A stretch of 64,000 nucleotides of DNA from Pseudomonas sp. HN11 (GTDB taxonomy: Bacteria > Pseudomonadota > Gammaproteobacteria > Pseudomonadales > Pseudomonadaceae): positions 686,001-750,000 of the forward strand of contig NZ_CP089985.1 in NCBI RefSeq assembly GCF_021390155.1, read 5' to 3'. A program made the position numbers and the translations under genes. A model generated the notes under the pieces. It saw only the letters and a program-made list of their open reading frames with translations. It searched no databases and was not told the origin of the DNA. Numbering within the stretch: the stretch's first letter is position 1; the number at the start of each line of letters is the position of its first letter. Shown piece by piece: positions 53,886 through 62,450 of the stretch.

Positions 53886-54977
53886 ATGCTCATATCCCTC
53901 AAGCAAGAAAAATTCATGCTGTTGGCGCTGATTGCCGCCATCGCCGCCTACCCGTTGGAACACTGGATGCTGCACAGCGGGCAGATCACGGCGTTGCTGG
54001 CCGGCGTGGTGTTGATCGGCTTTATCGTAGTGGCGTCGATGCGCGTGGCCCACCATGCCGAGCAACTGGCGGAAAAAGTCGGTGACCCCTACGGCACCAT
54101 GATCCTCACCCTCGCCGCGGTGTTGGTGGAAGTGGTGATCCTGGCGATCATGATGAGCAATGAACCGTCGCCCACCCTGGTGCGGGACACTATCTATTCA
54201 GCGGTGATGCTTGATATCAACGGCATCCTGGGCCTGGCCGCGCTGATGGGCGGCATCAAACACGGCGAACAGTCCTACAACGATGATTCTGCTCGTACCT
54301 ACAGCGTGATGATCCTCACCGCCATGGGCGTGTCGATGGTCGTTCCGGAATTCATCCCCGAAGCCGACTGGAAGATTTACTCGGCCTTCACCATTGGCGC
54401 GATGGTGGTGTTGTACACCCTGTTCCTGCGCATGCAGGTGGGGCCGCACAGTTATTTCTTCAGCTACAGCTACCCGGAAAAACGCCGCAAGAAACTGCCG
54501 GAAGAAGAGCAGGCGCCGCCAGTCAACCTGGCGTTTTCCATCGGCACCCTGGTGTTTGGGGTGATTGTGATCGGCGCACTGGCCGAGGTGATGTCCAAGA
54601 CGCTGGACCTGGGCTTGGAAGGCACGGGGGCGCCGCCGGTGATTACGGCGATTGTGGTCGCGGCGATTTCAGCGGCGCCGGAGATCCTGACGGCATTGCG
54701 CGCCGCGTTGGCTAATCGCATGCAGTCGGTGGTCAATATTGCGTTGGGTGCTTCGCTGTCGACCGTGATCCTGACGGTGCCGGTGATGGAGGCGATGGCG
54801 CTCTACACCGGCCAGCCGTTCCAGATGGCAATGACTCCGGTACAGACCGTGATGGTGTTTATCACACTGATTGTCAGCGCAATCAACCTCAACGATGGCG
54901 AAACCAACGCCATCGAAGGGATGACCCATTTTGTGCTGTTTGCGACCTTTATCATGCTGTCGCTGCTGGGGTTGTAA
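53886..54977 (+). CDS. Calcium:proton antiporter (y4hA/ChaA family)
   Basis: 363 residues with about 11 membrane helices and the two CaCA alpha-repeat signatures: GTMILTLAAVLVEVVILAIM with D/E in the first, and AIVVAAISAAPEILTALRAA in the second. Acidic cytoplasmic loop (PEKRRKKLPEEEQAPP) between halves. Exchanges Ca2+ (or Na+/K+) for protons. Start ATG 53886. Convergent with the 8-oxoguanine deaminase gene, sharing the boundary at 54977/54978. Confidence 0.9.
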   Translation: MLISLKQEKFMLLALIAAIAAYPLEHWMLHSGQITALLAGVVLIGFIVVASMRVAHHAEQLAEKVGDPYGTMILTLAAVLVEVVILAIMMSNEPSPTLVRDTIYSAVMLDINGILGLAALMGGIKHGEQSYNDDSARTYSVMILTAMGVSMVVPEFIPEADWKIYSAFTIGAMVVLYTLFLRMQVGPHSYFFSYSYPEKRRKKLPEEEQAPPVNLAFSIGTLVFGVIVIGALAEVMSKTLDLGLEGTGAPPVITAIVVAAISAAPEILTALRAALANRMQSVVNIALGASLSTVILTVPVMEAMALYTGQPFQMAMTPVQTVMVFITLIVSAINLNDGETNAIEGMTHFVLFATFIMLSLLGL

Positions 54978-56333
54978 TCAGCCAGCGATCAACTGCCGCG
55001 CGGCCTGGGTGTGATCAGCGATCAGGCCTTTGAGGTCCAGGCCTTCGACCTGGCCGTCGATAACGCGCCATTTGCCTGCAATCATCACCCGGTCCGCACG
55101 GTCCGCGCCGCACAGCAGCAGCGCCGAGATCGGATTGTGGCTGCCGGAGAAGCGCAGCTCATCGAGCTTGAACAGCGCCAGGTCGGCCTGTTTTCCCACG
55201 GCCAGTTCACCGATATCCGTACGACCCAGCAACTGCGCCGAACCTCGGGTTGCCCAGCCGAGCACACCTTCCGGGGTGATCTTTTCCGCGCCGTAACGCA
55301 GGCGCTGGATGTACAAGGCCTGACGGGCTTCAAGGATCATATTCGACGCATCATTGGAGGCCGAACCGTCCACGCCCAGGCCGATGGGCGCGCCCGCCGC
55401 GAGGAGGTCCAGGGTGGGGCAGATGCCGGACGCCAGGCGCATGTTCGAGCTTGGGCAATGGCAGATACCGGTGCCCGCGGCGCCCAGGCGCGCAATTTCA
55501 TCCGGATTGAAGTGAATACCATGCGCGAGCCAAGTGCGCGGGCCGAGCCAGCCGACGCTGTCGAGGTAGTCCACGGTGCGCAGGCCGAAGCGCTGCAGGC
55601 AGAAATCTTCTTCGTCGAGGGTTTCGGCCAGGTGGGTGTGCAGGCGTACATCCAGGCGGTTGGCCAGTTCGGCGCTGGCTTCCATGATTTCCGGGGTGAC
55701 AGAAAAGGGTGAGCACGGAGCCAGTGCGATCTGGATTTGTGCGCCGTCACCACGCTCGTGGTATTCGTGGATCAGGCGCTGGCTGTCTTCAAGGATGACT
55801 TGGCCTTGCTGCACGGTCTGTTGCGGTGGCAGGCCGCCGTCGGCTTCACCCAAACTCATGGAACCGCGGGTGAGCATGGCGCGCATGCCCAATTCGCGCA
55901 CGCTCTCGACTTGCACATCAATGGCGTTTTCCAGGCCGTCGGGGAACAGGTAGTGGTGGTCTGCCGCCGTGGTGCAGCCTGAAAGCAGCAATTCGGCCAA
56001 CGCGACTTTGCTGGCGAGGGCGAGTTTTTCCGGGGTAAGCCGCGCCCAGATTGGGTACAGGGTTTTCAACCAGGGAAACAACGGCTGATTGACGACAGGC
56101 GCCCAGGCGCGGGTCAGGGTTTGATAGAAGTGATGGTGGGTGTTGATCAGCCCCGGCAGGACCGCATGTTCACGCGCATCGAACACTTGGCTGCAGGGCA
56201 GCGCGGGTTCTTGGCCTTGGGCCAGCACTTCGGTGATCACACCGTCTTGCAGCACCAGGCCGCCACGGGCGTCGAGGCCATTGGCAGTGAAAATCGCGAG
56301 GGGGTTTTTTAACCAGGTACGGGTCGCAGGCAT
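54978..56333 (-). CDS. 8-oxoguanine deaminase
   Basis: 451-residue amidohydrolase of the cytosine deaminase/AtzA subgroup. Metal motif LINTHHHFYQT (HXH), then HLAETLDEEDF, WLAHGIHF, and the aspartate in GVDGSASND. Family members (PA0142-like) convert 8-oxoguanine, an oxidative lesion product, to urate. GAGGAG lies 9 bases before ATG 56333. Context (adenosine deaminase, NCS2 permease) supports a purine catabolic role. Confidence 0.9.
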   Translation of the reverse strand: MPATRTWLKNPLAIFTANGLDARGGLVLQDGVITEVLAQGQEPALPCSQVFDAREHAVLPGLINTHHHFYQTLTRAWAPVVNQPLFPWLKTLYPIWARLTPEKLALASKVALAELLLSGCTTAADHHYLFPDGLENAIDVQVESVRELGMRAMLTRGSMSLGEADGGLPPQQTVQQGQVILEDSQRLIHEYHERGDGAQIQIALAPCSPFSVTPEIMEASAELANRLDVRLHTHLAETLDEEDFCLQRFGLRTVDYLDSVGWLGPRTWLAHGIHFNPDEIARLGAAGTGICHCPSSNMRLASGICPTLDLLAAGAPIGLGVDGSASNDASNMILEARQALYIQRLRYGAEKITPEGVLGWATRGSAQLLGRTDIGELAVGKQADLALFKLDELRFSGSHNPISALLLCGADRADRVMIAGKWRVIDGQVEGLDLKGLIADHTQAARQLIAG

Positions 56334-56434
56334 TGGCCGGCTCCTCTGAATGATGGGTTCAGGTTTGCCAGCTCAGTGTTGCCCTGTCTGCTGATCCAGG
56401 GTCGCCGGTAAAGGCGAGGGGGCAGTCTACGCGC

Positions 56435-56470
56435 GGATCGTTACCGACGGCAATCGGTCGATAACGATCC
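56435..56470. terminator. Hairpin between 8-oxoguanine deaminase and SDR genes
   Basis: GGATCGTTA (56435-56443) pairs with TAACGATCC (56462-56470); the inner CCGA/TCGG adds four more pairs around a bulge. It lies 8 bases after the SDR stop on the minus strand, so it probably ends the SDR transcript, and could also shape the deaminase upstream region. No T-run. Confidence 0.55.
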
Positions 56471-56478
56471 CCAGCGGT

Positions 56479-57165
56479 TTACCAGGCGATGGTGTCGCCT
56501 TTGTAATCGACGAAGTGATGGCCGCCTTTACCGGTGTAGGCGTTCACTTGGTCCACCAGGCCGCGCACGCTGGTGTCTACGTCGATGTGCGCGTTTTCGC
56601 CGCCCATGTCGGTTTTCACCCAGCCCGGGTGCAGCGACAGCACCGTCAGCTTGTGGTCGCCCAACTGGGTGATAAAGCTGTTGGTCATGGAGTTGAGTGC
56701 CGCCTTGCTGGCTTTATACAGCGCCAGGTCGGAGCCGTCGGGGATGGTCACACTGCCGAGTACCGAACTCATGAAGGCCAGTACGCCACTGTCTTTGCGG
56801 ATCTGCCCGACAAAGCGCTGGGCCAGGTTGATCGGCGCCACTGCGTTGGTGAAGAACAGTTGGCCGACTTCCGCCAATGTGGCGTGGCCCGGCTCCTGAT
56901 TGGCAGGGCCTTTGACGCCGGCGTTGACGAACAGCAGGTCAAAGGTGCGTGCCTTGAGGCGCTGGCTCAGGGCGATCACGGCTTGCTGATCGTCCATGTC
57001 GAGTTTCTCGATCTGTACCGGGCCCACGGCTTTCAGGGCATCGGCCTTGCTCGGATCTCGCACGGTGGCGGTCACGTCCCAGCCGTCCTGGAGCAGTTGC
57101 TTGACCAGGCCAAGGCCCAGCCCGCGCGAGGCGCCGATGATCAATGCGGTTTTTGGCGTAGACAT
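56479..57165 (-). CDS. Short-chain dehydrogenase/reductase
   Basis: 228 residues. Cofactor loop IGASRGLGLGL, NAGVKG, catalytic serine in MSSVLGSV, YKASK active-site tetrad, and LHPGWVKTDMGG. Classical SDR similar to YbbO/carbonyl reductase-like proteins; substrate unknown. AAAGGAAGC precedes ATG 57165. Thirty-four bases after YigZ on the same strand. Confidence 0.87.
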   Translation of the reverse strand: MSTPKTALIIGASRGLGLGLVKQLLQDGWDVTATVRDPSKADALKAVGPVQIEKLDMDDQQAVIALSQRLKARTFDLLFVNAGVKGPANQEPGHATLAEVGQLFFTNAVAPINLAQRFVGQIRKDSGVLAFMSSVLGSVTIPDGSDLALYKASKAALNSMTNSFITQLGDHKLTVLSLHPGWVKTDMGGENAHIDVDTSVRGLVDQVNAYTGKGGHHFVDYKGDTIAW

Positions 57166-57199
57166 GAAAAGCTTCCTTTAGCGTCGCGTTTCAGGGAGT

Positions 57200-57781
57200 T
57201 CAGCGTTGTAGCAGGATACGCCCACGGCTGAGGTCGGCGAGTTGAATTTGCAGGGTGTCGATATGCGCTTCGCCCAAGGCGAGTTGTAGCTCGACGCCGT
57301 TGGCGGTGAAGGTTTCTTCGACCACCAGTCCGCCCATTTCAGCCACGCGCAGTTTCACCAGGTTCAGCTCGGCAAAACCGCAAGCGCAGCTCAAGGGCAC
57401 GCGGCTGATCAGTTCGATACGTTCGGCAGTCTGCAGGCATTTATTGGCGCCGCCGCCGTAGGCACGTGCCAGACCGCCGGTGCCCAACTGAATGCCGCCG
57501 TACCAGCGGATCACCAGCACCGCGACCTGATCAAAGCCCTGGGCCTCGATGGCGGCCAGGATCGGTCGACCCGCAGTGCCGCCGGGCTCACCGTCGTCGT
57601 TGCTGCGGTAGTGGTCGGCGAGTTTCCAGGCCCAGCAATTGTGTGTGGCGTTCAGGTCGCTGTGCTGCTCGAAAAACGCCTGGGCGTCATGCGGACTGCT
57701 GATCGGTGCGGCGAGGGTGATAAAGCGGCTTTTGCGTATTTCTTCGCGAAACTCGCAAAGGCCGGTAAGCGTGAAAGGCAT
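57200..57781 (-). CDS. YigZ/IMPACT family protein
   Basis: 193 residues. UPF0029 N-terminal domain with FITLAAPISSPHDAQAFFEQ, SDLNATHNCWAWKLAD, SNDDGEPGGTAGRPILAAIE, and DUF1949-like C-terminus. Related to yeast Yih1/IMPACT; possible role in translation control is not proven in bacteria. Twelve bases after the TetR gene stop; likely same transcript as the permease and TetR. Confidence 0.9.
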   Translation of the reverse strand: MPFTLTGLCEFREEIRKSRFITLAAPISSPHDAQAFFEQHSDLNATHNCWAWKLADHYRSNDDGEPGGTAGRPILAAIEAQGFDQVAVLVIRWYGGIQLGTGGLARAYGGGANKCLQTAERIELISRVPLSCACGFAELNLVKLRVAEMGGLVVEETFTANGVELQLALGEAHIDTLQIQLADLSRGRILLQR

Positions 57782-57793
57782 AAGTCGCTTCGT

Positions 57794-58453
57794 TTAATAG
57801 GCGGGCTTGATGCCGCAGCCCTTGAGAATGATGTGGATCAGGTTGGTGCCGGCGTCTTCCATGTCCTGTTTGGTCAGCTTGGTGCGACCGGTGACGCGGC
57901 AGATCTGAGTGGCAAAGTCGGCATAGTGCTGGGTGCTGCCCCACAGCAGGAAGATCAGGTGCACCGGATCGATCGGGTCCATCTTCCCTGCGTCAATCCA
58001 GGCTTGGAACACCGCCGCCCGCCCGCTGAACCAGGCGCGGTAGTCCTGGCTGAAATATTCGGTGAGGCATTCGCCGCCGCTGATGATCTCCATCGCGAAA
58101 ATCCGCGAGGCTTGGGGTTGGCGACGCGAAAACTCCATCTTGGTGCGGATGTAGCGGCTGAGCGCCACGGCCGGGTCGTCTTCGGCGGTCAGCGCGTTGA
58201 AGGTGCTGTCCCACAGTTCGAGGATGTTGCTGAGCACAGCGATATACAGGCCCAGCTTGTTGGTGAAGTAATAATGCAGGTTGGCCTTTGGCAACCCGGC
58301 ACTGGCAGCAATGGTGTTCATGCTGGTGCCTTTGTAGCCATGGCGCGCGAACTCATCTTCAGCAGCCTGGAGAATCGCTTGTTCGTTCTTTTGCCGAATG
58401 CGGCTGGCGGGTTTACCGGCGTGGTTGCTGTGGGCAGGAACTTCGAGGCTCAT
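57794..58453 (-). CDS. TetR-family regulator, RutR-like
   Basis: 219 residues. Helix-turn-helix RQKNEQAILQAAEDEFARHG, MNTIAASAGLPKANLHYYF; C-terminal domain with DPVHLIFLLWGSTQHYADF, typical of the RutR/TetR_C_13 group that senses pyrimidines/uracil. Immediately downstream of an NCS2 nucleobase permease on the same strand, suggesting control of uptake. Start ATG 58453; an upstream TTG or ATG at 58492 is also in frame. Confidence 0.85.
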   Translation of the reverse strand: MSLEVPAHSNHAGKPASRIRQKNEQAILQAAEDEFARHGYKGTSMNTIAASAGLPKANLHYYFTNKLGLYIAVLSNILELWDSTFNALTAEDDPAVALSRYIRTKMEFSRRQPQASRIFAMEIISGGECLTEYFSQDYRAWFSGRAAVFQAWIDAGKMDPIDPVHLIFLLWGSTQHYADFATQICRVTGRTKLTKQDMEDAGTNLIHIILKGCGIKPAY

Positions 58454-58540
58454 GGAGGTTTCCGTGCTGATCGATAGAGACGACGTGTGCACAGATAACC
58501 CACCCTCAAGCCTCAGACAAGTCCTGATGCAATAAAACCG

Positions 58541-59950
58541 TCAAAGCGGTTCCAGTGTGTCGCTTTCCGGCGCGTAGTTTGCGGCAGCCTCGGTTGCTTT
58601 GGCTTCGGGCAATAACAGGCACAGCACAATGGCGGTCAAGCCGCCGCTGGTGATGGCGGAGTCGAACAGGTTCTGTACCAGCGTTGGCATCAGGTGCAGC
58701 AGGTTCGGTTGGGCGGCGATGCCCAGACCGACGCCAAACGACGTTGCGATAATCAGCATGCAGCGCCGGTCCAGCGGCGCCTGGGCGAGGATGCGCACAC
58801 CGGCGGCGGCCACACTGCCGAACATCACCAGAGTCGCGCCGCCCAATACCGGTTTAGGGATTTGTTGCAGTACCGCGCCAATCAACGGAAACAATCCGAG
58901 GCAAAACAGCACCACGCCTATATATAAGCCGACGTAACGGCTGGCCACACCGGTGAGTTGGATCACGCCGTTGTTCTGCGCAAAGGTGGTGTTGGGGAAA
59001 GCGCTGAACGTGGCGGCGATCATGCAGCTCACGCCATCGCCAAGTACGCCACCTTTAAGCCGGCTTATATAAGAAGGGCCGCTGATGGGCTGTCGGGCGA
59101 TCATGCAGTTGGCGGTGAGATCACCGACGGTTTCGATGCTGCTGATCAGATAAATCAGCGCGATGGGTAGGAAAGCGCCCCAGTCGAAGTCGAACCCGAA
59201 ACGGAACGGGATCGGCAGGCTGACCAAGGGCAGCTCGGGCAGGGCTTGGGGCACGAGCTTGCCGCTGAACCAGGCTGCAAGACTGCCGAGGGCCAAGCCG
59301 ATGATGATTGCCGAGAGGCGCACCCACGGTGTGTTGGAGCGGTTGAGCAGAATGATCGTCAACACGACGAATACGCCCAGCGCCAGATTGGTGGGGGCGC
59401 CGAAGTCGGGAGCATTGAAGCCGCCGCCCAGGTCAGTGATACCTACCTTGATCAAACTGATGCCGATCAGGGTGATGACAATCCCGGTCACCAATGGCGT
59501 GATGACTCGGCGCAGTTGCCCGATAAAACGGCTCAGCACAATCTGCACCACCGCGCCGAAAAAGCACACGCCGAAGATCATCGCCATGATGTCTTCCGGG
59601 CTGCCGCCACGTTGTTTCACCAGAAAGCCCGCCGACAACACTGCGCCGAGAAACGCAAAGCTGGTGCCTTGCAGGCAGATCATCCCGGCACCGATGCCAA
59701 ATGGCCTACGTGCCTGAATGAAAGTACCGACGCCGGAAACCATCAGCGCCATGCTGATCAGGTAAGGCAAATGGGCAGTGAGCCCCAGAGTGGAGCCGAT
59801 GATCAGCGGCGGGGTGATGATGCCGACGAAGGCCGCCAGCACGTGTTGCAGTGCCGCGAGGAATGCCGGGGCGGGTTTCGGGCGATCGTTGAGGCCGTAG
59901 ATCAGGTCGCTGGGGCTGGAGGATTCTGGTGGCATGGCGGGCAAACTCAA
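58541..59950 (-). CDS. NCS2 nucleobase:cation symporter (xanthine/uracil/urate permease)
   Basis: 469 residues, 12-14 membrane helices. Family signatures are QHVLAAFVGIITPPLIIG and the TM10 segment SAFPNTTFAQNNGVIQLTGV. QNNGVIQLTGVASR is typical of the xanthine/uric acid subgroup, fitting the purine neighbours. The TTG at 59950 has AGGA eight bases upstream; ATG 59935 is an alternative with no good ribosome site. Transcribed ahead of the TetR-like gene. Confidence 0.9.
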   Translation of the reverse strand: MSLPAMPPESSSPSDLIYGLNDRPKPAPAFLAALQHVLAAFVGIITPPLIIGSTLGLTAHLPYLISMALMVSGVGTFIQARRPFGIGAGMICLQGTSFAFLGAVLSAGFLVKQRGGSPEDIMAMIFGVCFFGAVVQIVLSRFIGQLRRVITPLVTGIVITLIGISLIKVGITDLGGGFNAPDFGAPTNLALGVFVVLTIILLNRSNTPWVRLSAIIIGLALGSLAAWFSGKLVPQALPELPLVSLPIPFRFGFDFDWGAFLPIALIYLISSIETVGDLTANCMIARQPISGPSYISRLKGGVLGDGVSCMIAATFSAFPNTTFAQNNGVIQLTGVASRYVGLYIGVVLFCLGLFPLIGAVLQQIPKPVLGGATLVMFGSVAAAGVRILAQAPLDRRCMLIIATSFGVGLGIAAQPNLLHLMPTLVQNLFDSAITSGGLTAIVLCLLLPEAKATEAAANYAPESDTLEPL

Positions 59951-60015
59951 GGTCTATGTCCTTGGGGTGTTGCAAAAAGCTGTCCAACTGCTCAGTTTTC
60001 AGCTGTGAGGCCGGG

Positions 60016-60936
60016 TTAGCGGGTTGCCGCCAGACTTTCCAGGAAGCTTTCCAGCACCAAATGGGGGCGACGGCCCTTGCGCGTGACCGATGCGAGGCTT
60101 AAGTCGTAAAAACGTGTAGCCGGTTTCATCGCTCGCAGTCGGCCTTGTTGTACCCACAGGCTGGCGTAGTGGTCGGGCAGGTAGCCGATGTAACGGCCGG
60201 TAAGAATCAGGAAGGCCATGCCTTCGCGGTCGGAGGCGCTGGCGGTGCAGTTGAGTGCCTGGTAGTGGGCCTGGATCTCGGCAGGCAAGCGGAAGGTGGG
60301 GGCGATGGCGTCCTGACTGTCGATGCGAGCGTCGTCCAGTTGCTTATCGTCGGCATAGAACAGGGGGTGGCCGACTGCGCAGTAAAGCAATGAGCGTTCG
60401 CTATACAGCGGTTGATACTCCAAGCCAGACAGCGCGCTGGCCTGCGGTACCACGCCGACATGCAGGCGGCCGTCGAGTACACCTTGTTCGACTTCGTTGG
60501 GGGCGATCATGCGGATCTGGATCTGCACATCCGGGCCGCGCTCCTTCAATTGGGCGAGCGCGTGGGTGATGCGCATATGGGGCAGGGTAACGAGGTTGTC
60601 GGTGAGGCCAATGATCAGCTCGCCGCGCAGATGTTGATGCAGGCCGTTGACCTCGGTGCGAAAGCTTTCCAGAGCGCTTAACAGTTGAAGCGCGGACTGG
60701 TAGACCTCGCGACCTTCTTCGGTCAGCGAGAAACCGGCGCGACCGCGTTGGCACAGTCTTAATCCGAGGCGTTGTTCTAGATCGCTCATTTGCTGGCTGA
60801 TAGCCGAACGCCCGATGCCCAGTACGGTTTCTGCCGCCGAAAAGCCGCCGCACTCCACCACGCTGCGAAAGATGCGCAGCAGACGGATATCGAAGTCGCT
60901 GACTTGGGCCAGAGGATCGGGTCGACGACTGCTCAT
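60016..60936 (-). CDS. bauR: LysR-family regulator, BauR-like
   Basis: 306 residues; winged helix (LLRIFRSVVECGGFSAAETV, then GRSAISQQMSDLEQRLGLRL) and LysR effector domain. Divergent from bauA-bauC, as PA0133 (bauR) is from bauABCD, so it is the likely activator for beta-alanine. Effector unknown. ATG 60936; its gap to bauA (125 bases) should contain both promoters. Confidence 0.88.
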   Translation of the reverse strand: MSSRRPDPLAQVSDFDIRLLRIFRSVVECGGFSAAETVLGIGRSAISQQMSDLEQRLGLRLCQRGRAGFSLTEEGREVYQSALQLLSALESFRTEVNGLHQHLRGELIIGLTDNLVTLPHMRITHALAQLKERGPDVQIQIRMIAPNEVEQGVLDGRLHVGVVPQASALSGLEYQPLYSERSLLYCAVGHPLFYADDKQLDDARIDSQDAIAPTFRLPAEIQAHYQALNCTASASDREGMAFLILTGRYIGYLPDHYASLWVQQGRLRAMKPATRFYDLSLASVTRKGRRPHLVLESFLESLAATR

Positions 60937-61061
60937 GGTTTAGTGAAGTCCAGACTGAAGGTTAGAAGAGTTGGATTTCACCGACTTTATCGACATGGCA
61001 ATTTAGCTGCAACAACGCTTTTCAATCCCGACGCTGCCGTTTGCCCTGCGAGGTTTTGCTG

Positions 61062-62411
61062 ATGAACATGCCCGAAAACGCCCCATCGTCCCTGGCCAGC
61101 CAATTGAAGCTGGACGCGCACTGGATGCCTTACACCGCCAACCGTAACTTCCAGCGTGACCCGCGCCTGATCGTGGCCGCCGAAGGCAGCTGGCTGACGG
61201 ACGATAAGGGCCGCAAGGTGTATGACTCGCTGTCGGGCCTGTGGACCTGCGGCGCCGGGCACACCCGCAAGGAAATCCAGGAGGCGGTGGCCAAGCAATT
61301 GGGCACTTTGGACTACTCGCCGGGCTTCCAGTACGGTCATCCTTTGTCCTTCCAGCTGGCGGAAAAGATCACCGACCTGACGCCGGGTAACCTGAACCAC
61401 GTGTTCTTCACCGACTCCGGCTCTGAGTGTGCCGACACTGCAGTCAAGATGGTGCGTGCCTACTGGCGCCTGAAAGGCCAGGCCACCAAGACCAAGATGA
61501 TCGGTCGCGCCCGTGGTTACCACGGTGTGAACATCGCCGGCACCAGCCTGGGCGGCGTTAACGGCAACCGTAAGATGTTTGGTCAGGCGATGATGGATGT
61601 TGACCATCTGCCACACACCCTGTTGGCGAGCAACGCCTTCTCCCGCGGTATGCCGGAGCAGGGCGGTATCGCGCTGGCCGATGAACTGCTCAAGCTGATT
61701 GAGCTGCATGACGCGTCGAACATCGCCGCTGTATTTGTCGAACCGATGGCCGGTTCCGCAGGCGTCTTGGTGCCGCCACAGGGTTACCTCAAGCGTCTGC
61801 GTGAGATCTGCGACCAGCACAACATCCTGTTGGTGTTTGACGAAGTGATCACCGGCTTTGGCCGTACCGGCTCGATGTTCGGCGCTGACAGCTTCGGCGT
61901 GACCCCGGACCTGATGTGCATCGCCAAGCAAGTCACCAACGGTGCTATCCCGATGGGCGCGGTGATTGCCAGCAGCGAGATCTATCAGACCTTCATGAAC
62001 CAGGCGACGCCGGAGTACGCGGTGGAATTCCCACACGGTTACACCTACTCGGCTCACCCGGTCGCCTGCGCCGCTGGCCTGGCGGCATTGGACCTTTTGC
62101 AGAAGGAAAACCTGGTGCAGAGCGTCGTCGAAGTCGCGCCGCACTTTGAGAATGCGCTGCACGGGCTTAAGGGCAGCAAAAACGTGATCGACATTCGCAA
62201 CTACGGTTTGGCCGGTGCGATCCAGATTGCTCCGCGTGACGGCGATGCGATCGTGCGTCCATTCGAGGCGGGCATGGCCTTGTGGAAAGCTGGTTTCTAC
62301 GTGCGTTTTGGTGGCGACACCCTGCAGTTCGGGCCAACCTTCAATAGCAAGTCGCAGGACCTGGATCGTCTGTTCGATGCGGTCGGCGAAGTGCTGAACA
62401 AAATCGACTGA
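61062..62411 (+). CDS. bauA: Beta-alanine:pyruvate transaminase (omega-amino acid aminotransferase)
   Basis: 449-residue class III PLP aminotransferase converting beta-alanine and pyruvate to malonate semialdehyde and alanine; relatives also accept other omega-amino acids. PLP lysine K289 in IAKQVTNGAIPMG, Asp in LLVFDEVITGFGRTG. Sequence order closely follows P. aeruginosa BauA (AHWMPYTANRNFQRDPRLIV; YDSLSGLWTCGAGH). GAGG lies 8 bases before ATG 61062. It precedes bauC by 39 bases. Confidence 0.95.
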   Translation: MNMPENAPSSLASQLKLDAHWMPYTANRNFQRDPRLIVAAEGSWLTDDKGRKVYDSLSGLWTCGAGHTRKEIQEAVAKQLGTLDYSPGFQYGHPLSFQLAEKITDLTPGNLNHVFFTDSGSECADTAVKMVRAYWRLKGQATKTKMIGRARGYHGVNIAGTSLGGVNGNRKMFGQAMMDVDHLPHTLLASNAFSRGMPEQGGIALADELLKLIELHDASNIAAVFVEPMAGSAGVLVPPQGYLKRLREICDQHNILLVFDEVITGFGRTGSMFGADSFGVTPDLMCIAKQVTNGAIPMGAVIASSEIYQTFMNQATPEYAVEFPHGYTYSAHPVACAAGLAALDLLQKENLVQSVVEVAPHFENALHGLKGSKNVIDIRNYGLAGAIQIAPRDGDAIVRPFEAGMALWKAGFYVRFGGDTLQFGPTFNSKSQDLDRLFDAVGEVLNKID

Positions 62412-62450
62412 TTTTTCTTTCTATATAGAACTACTTTTCAGGAGCCCCGC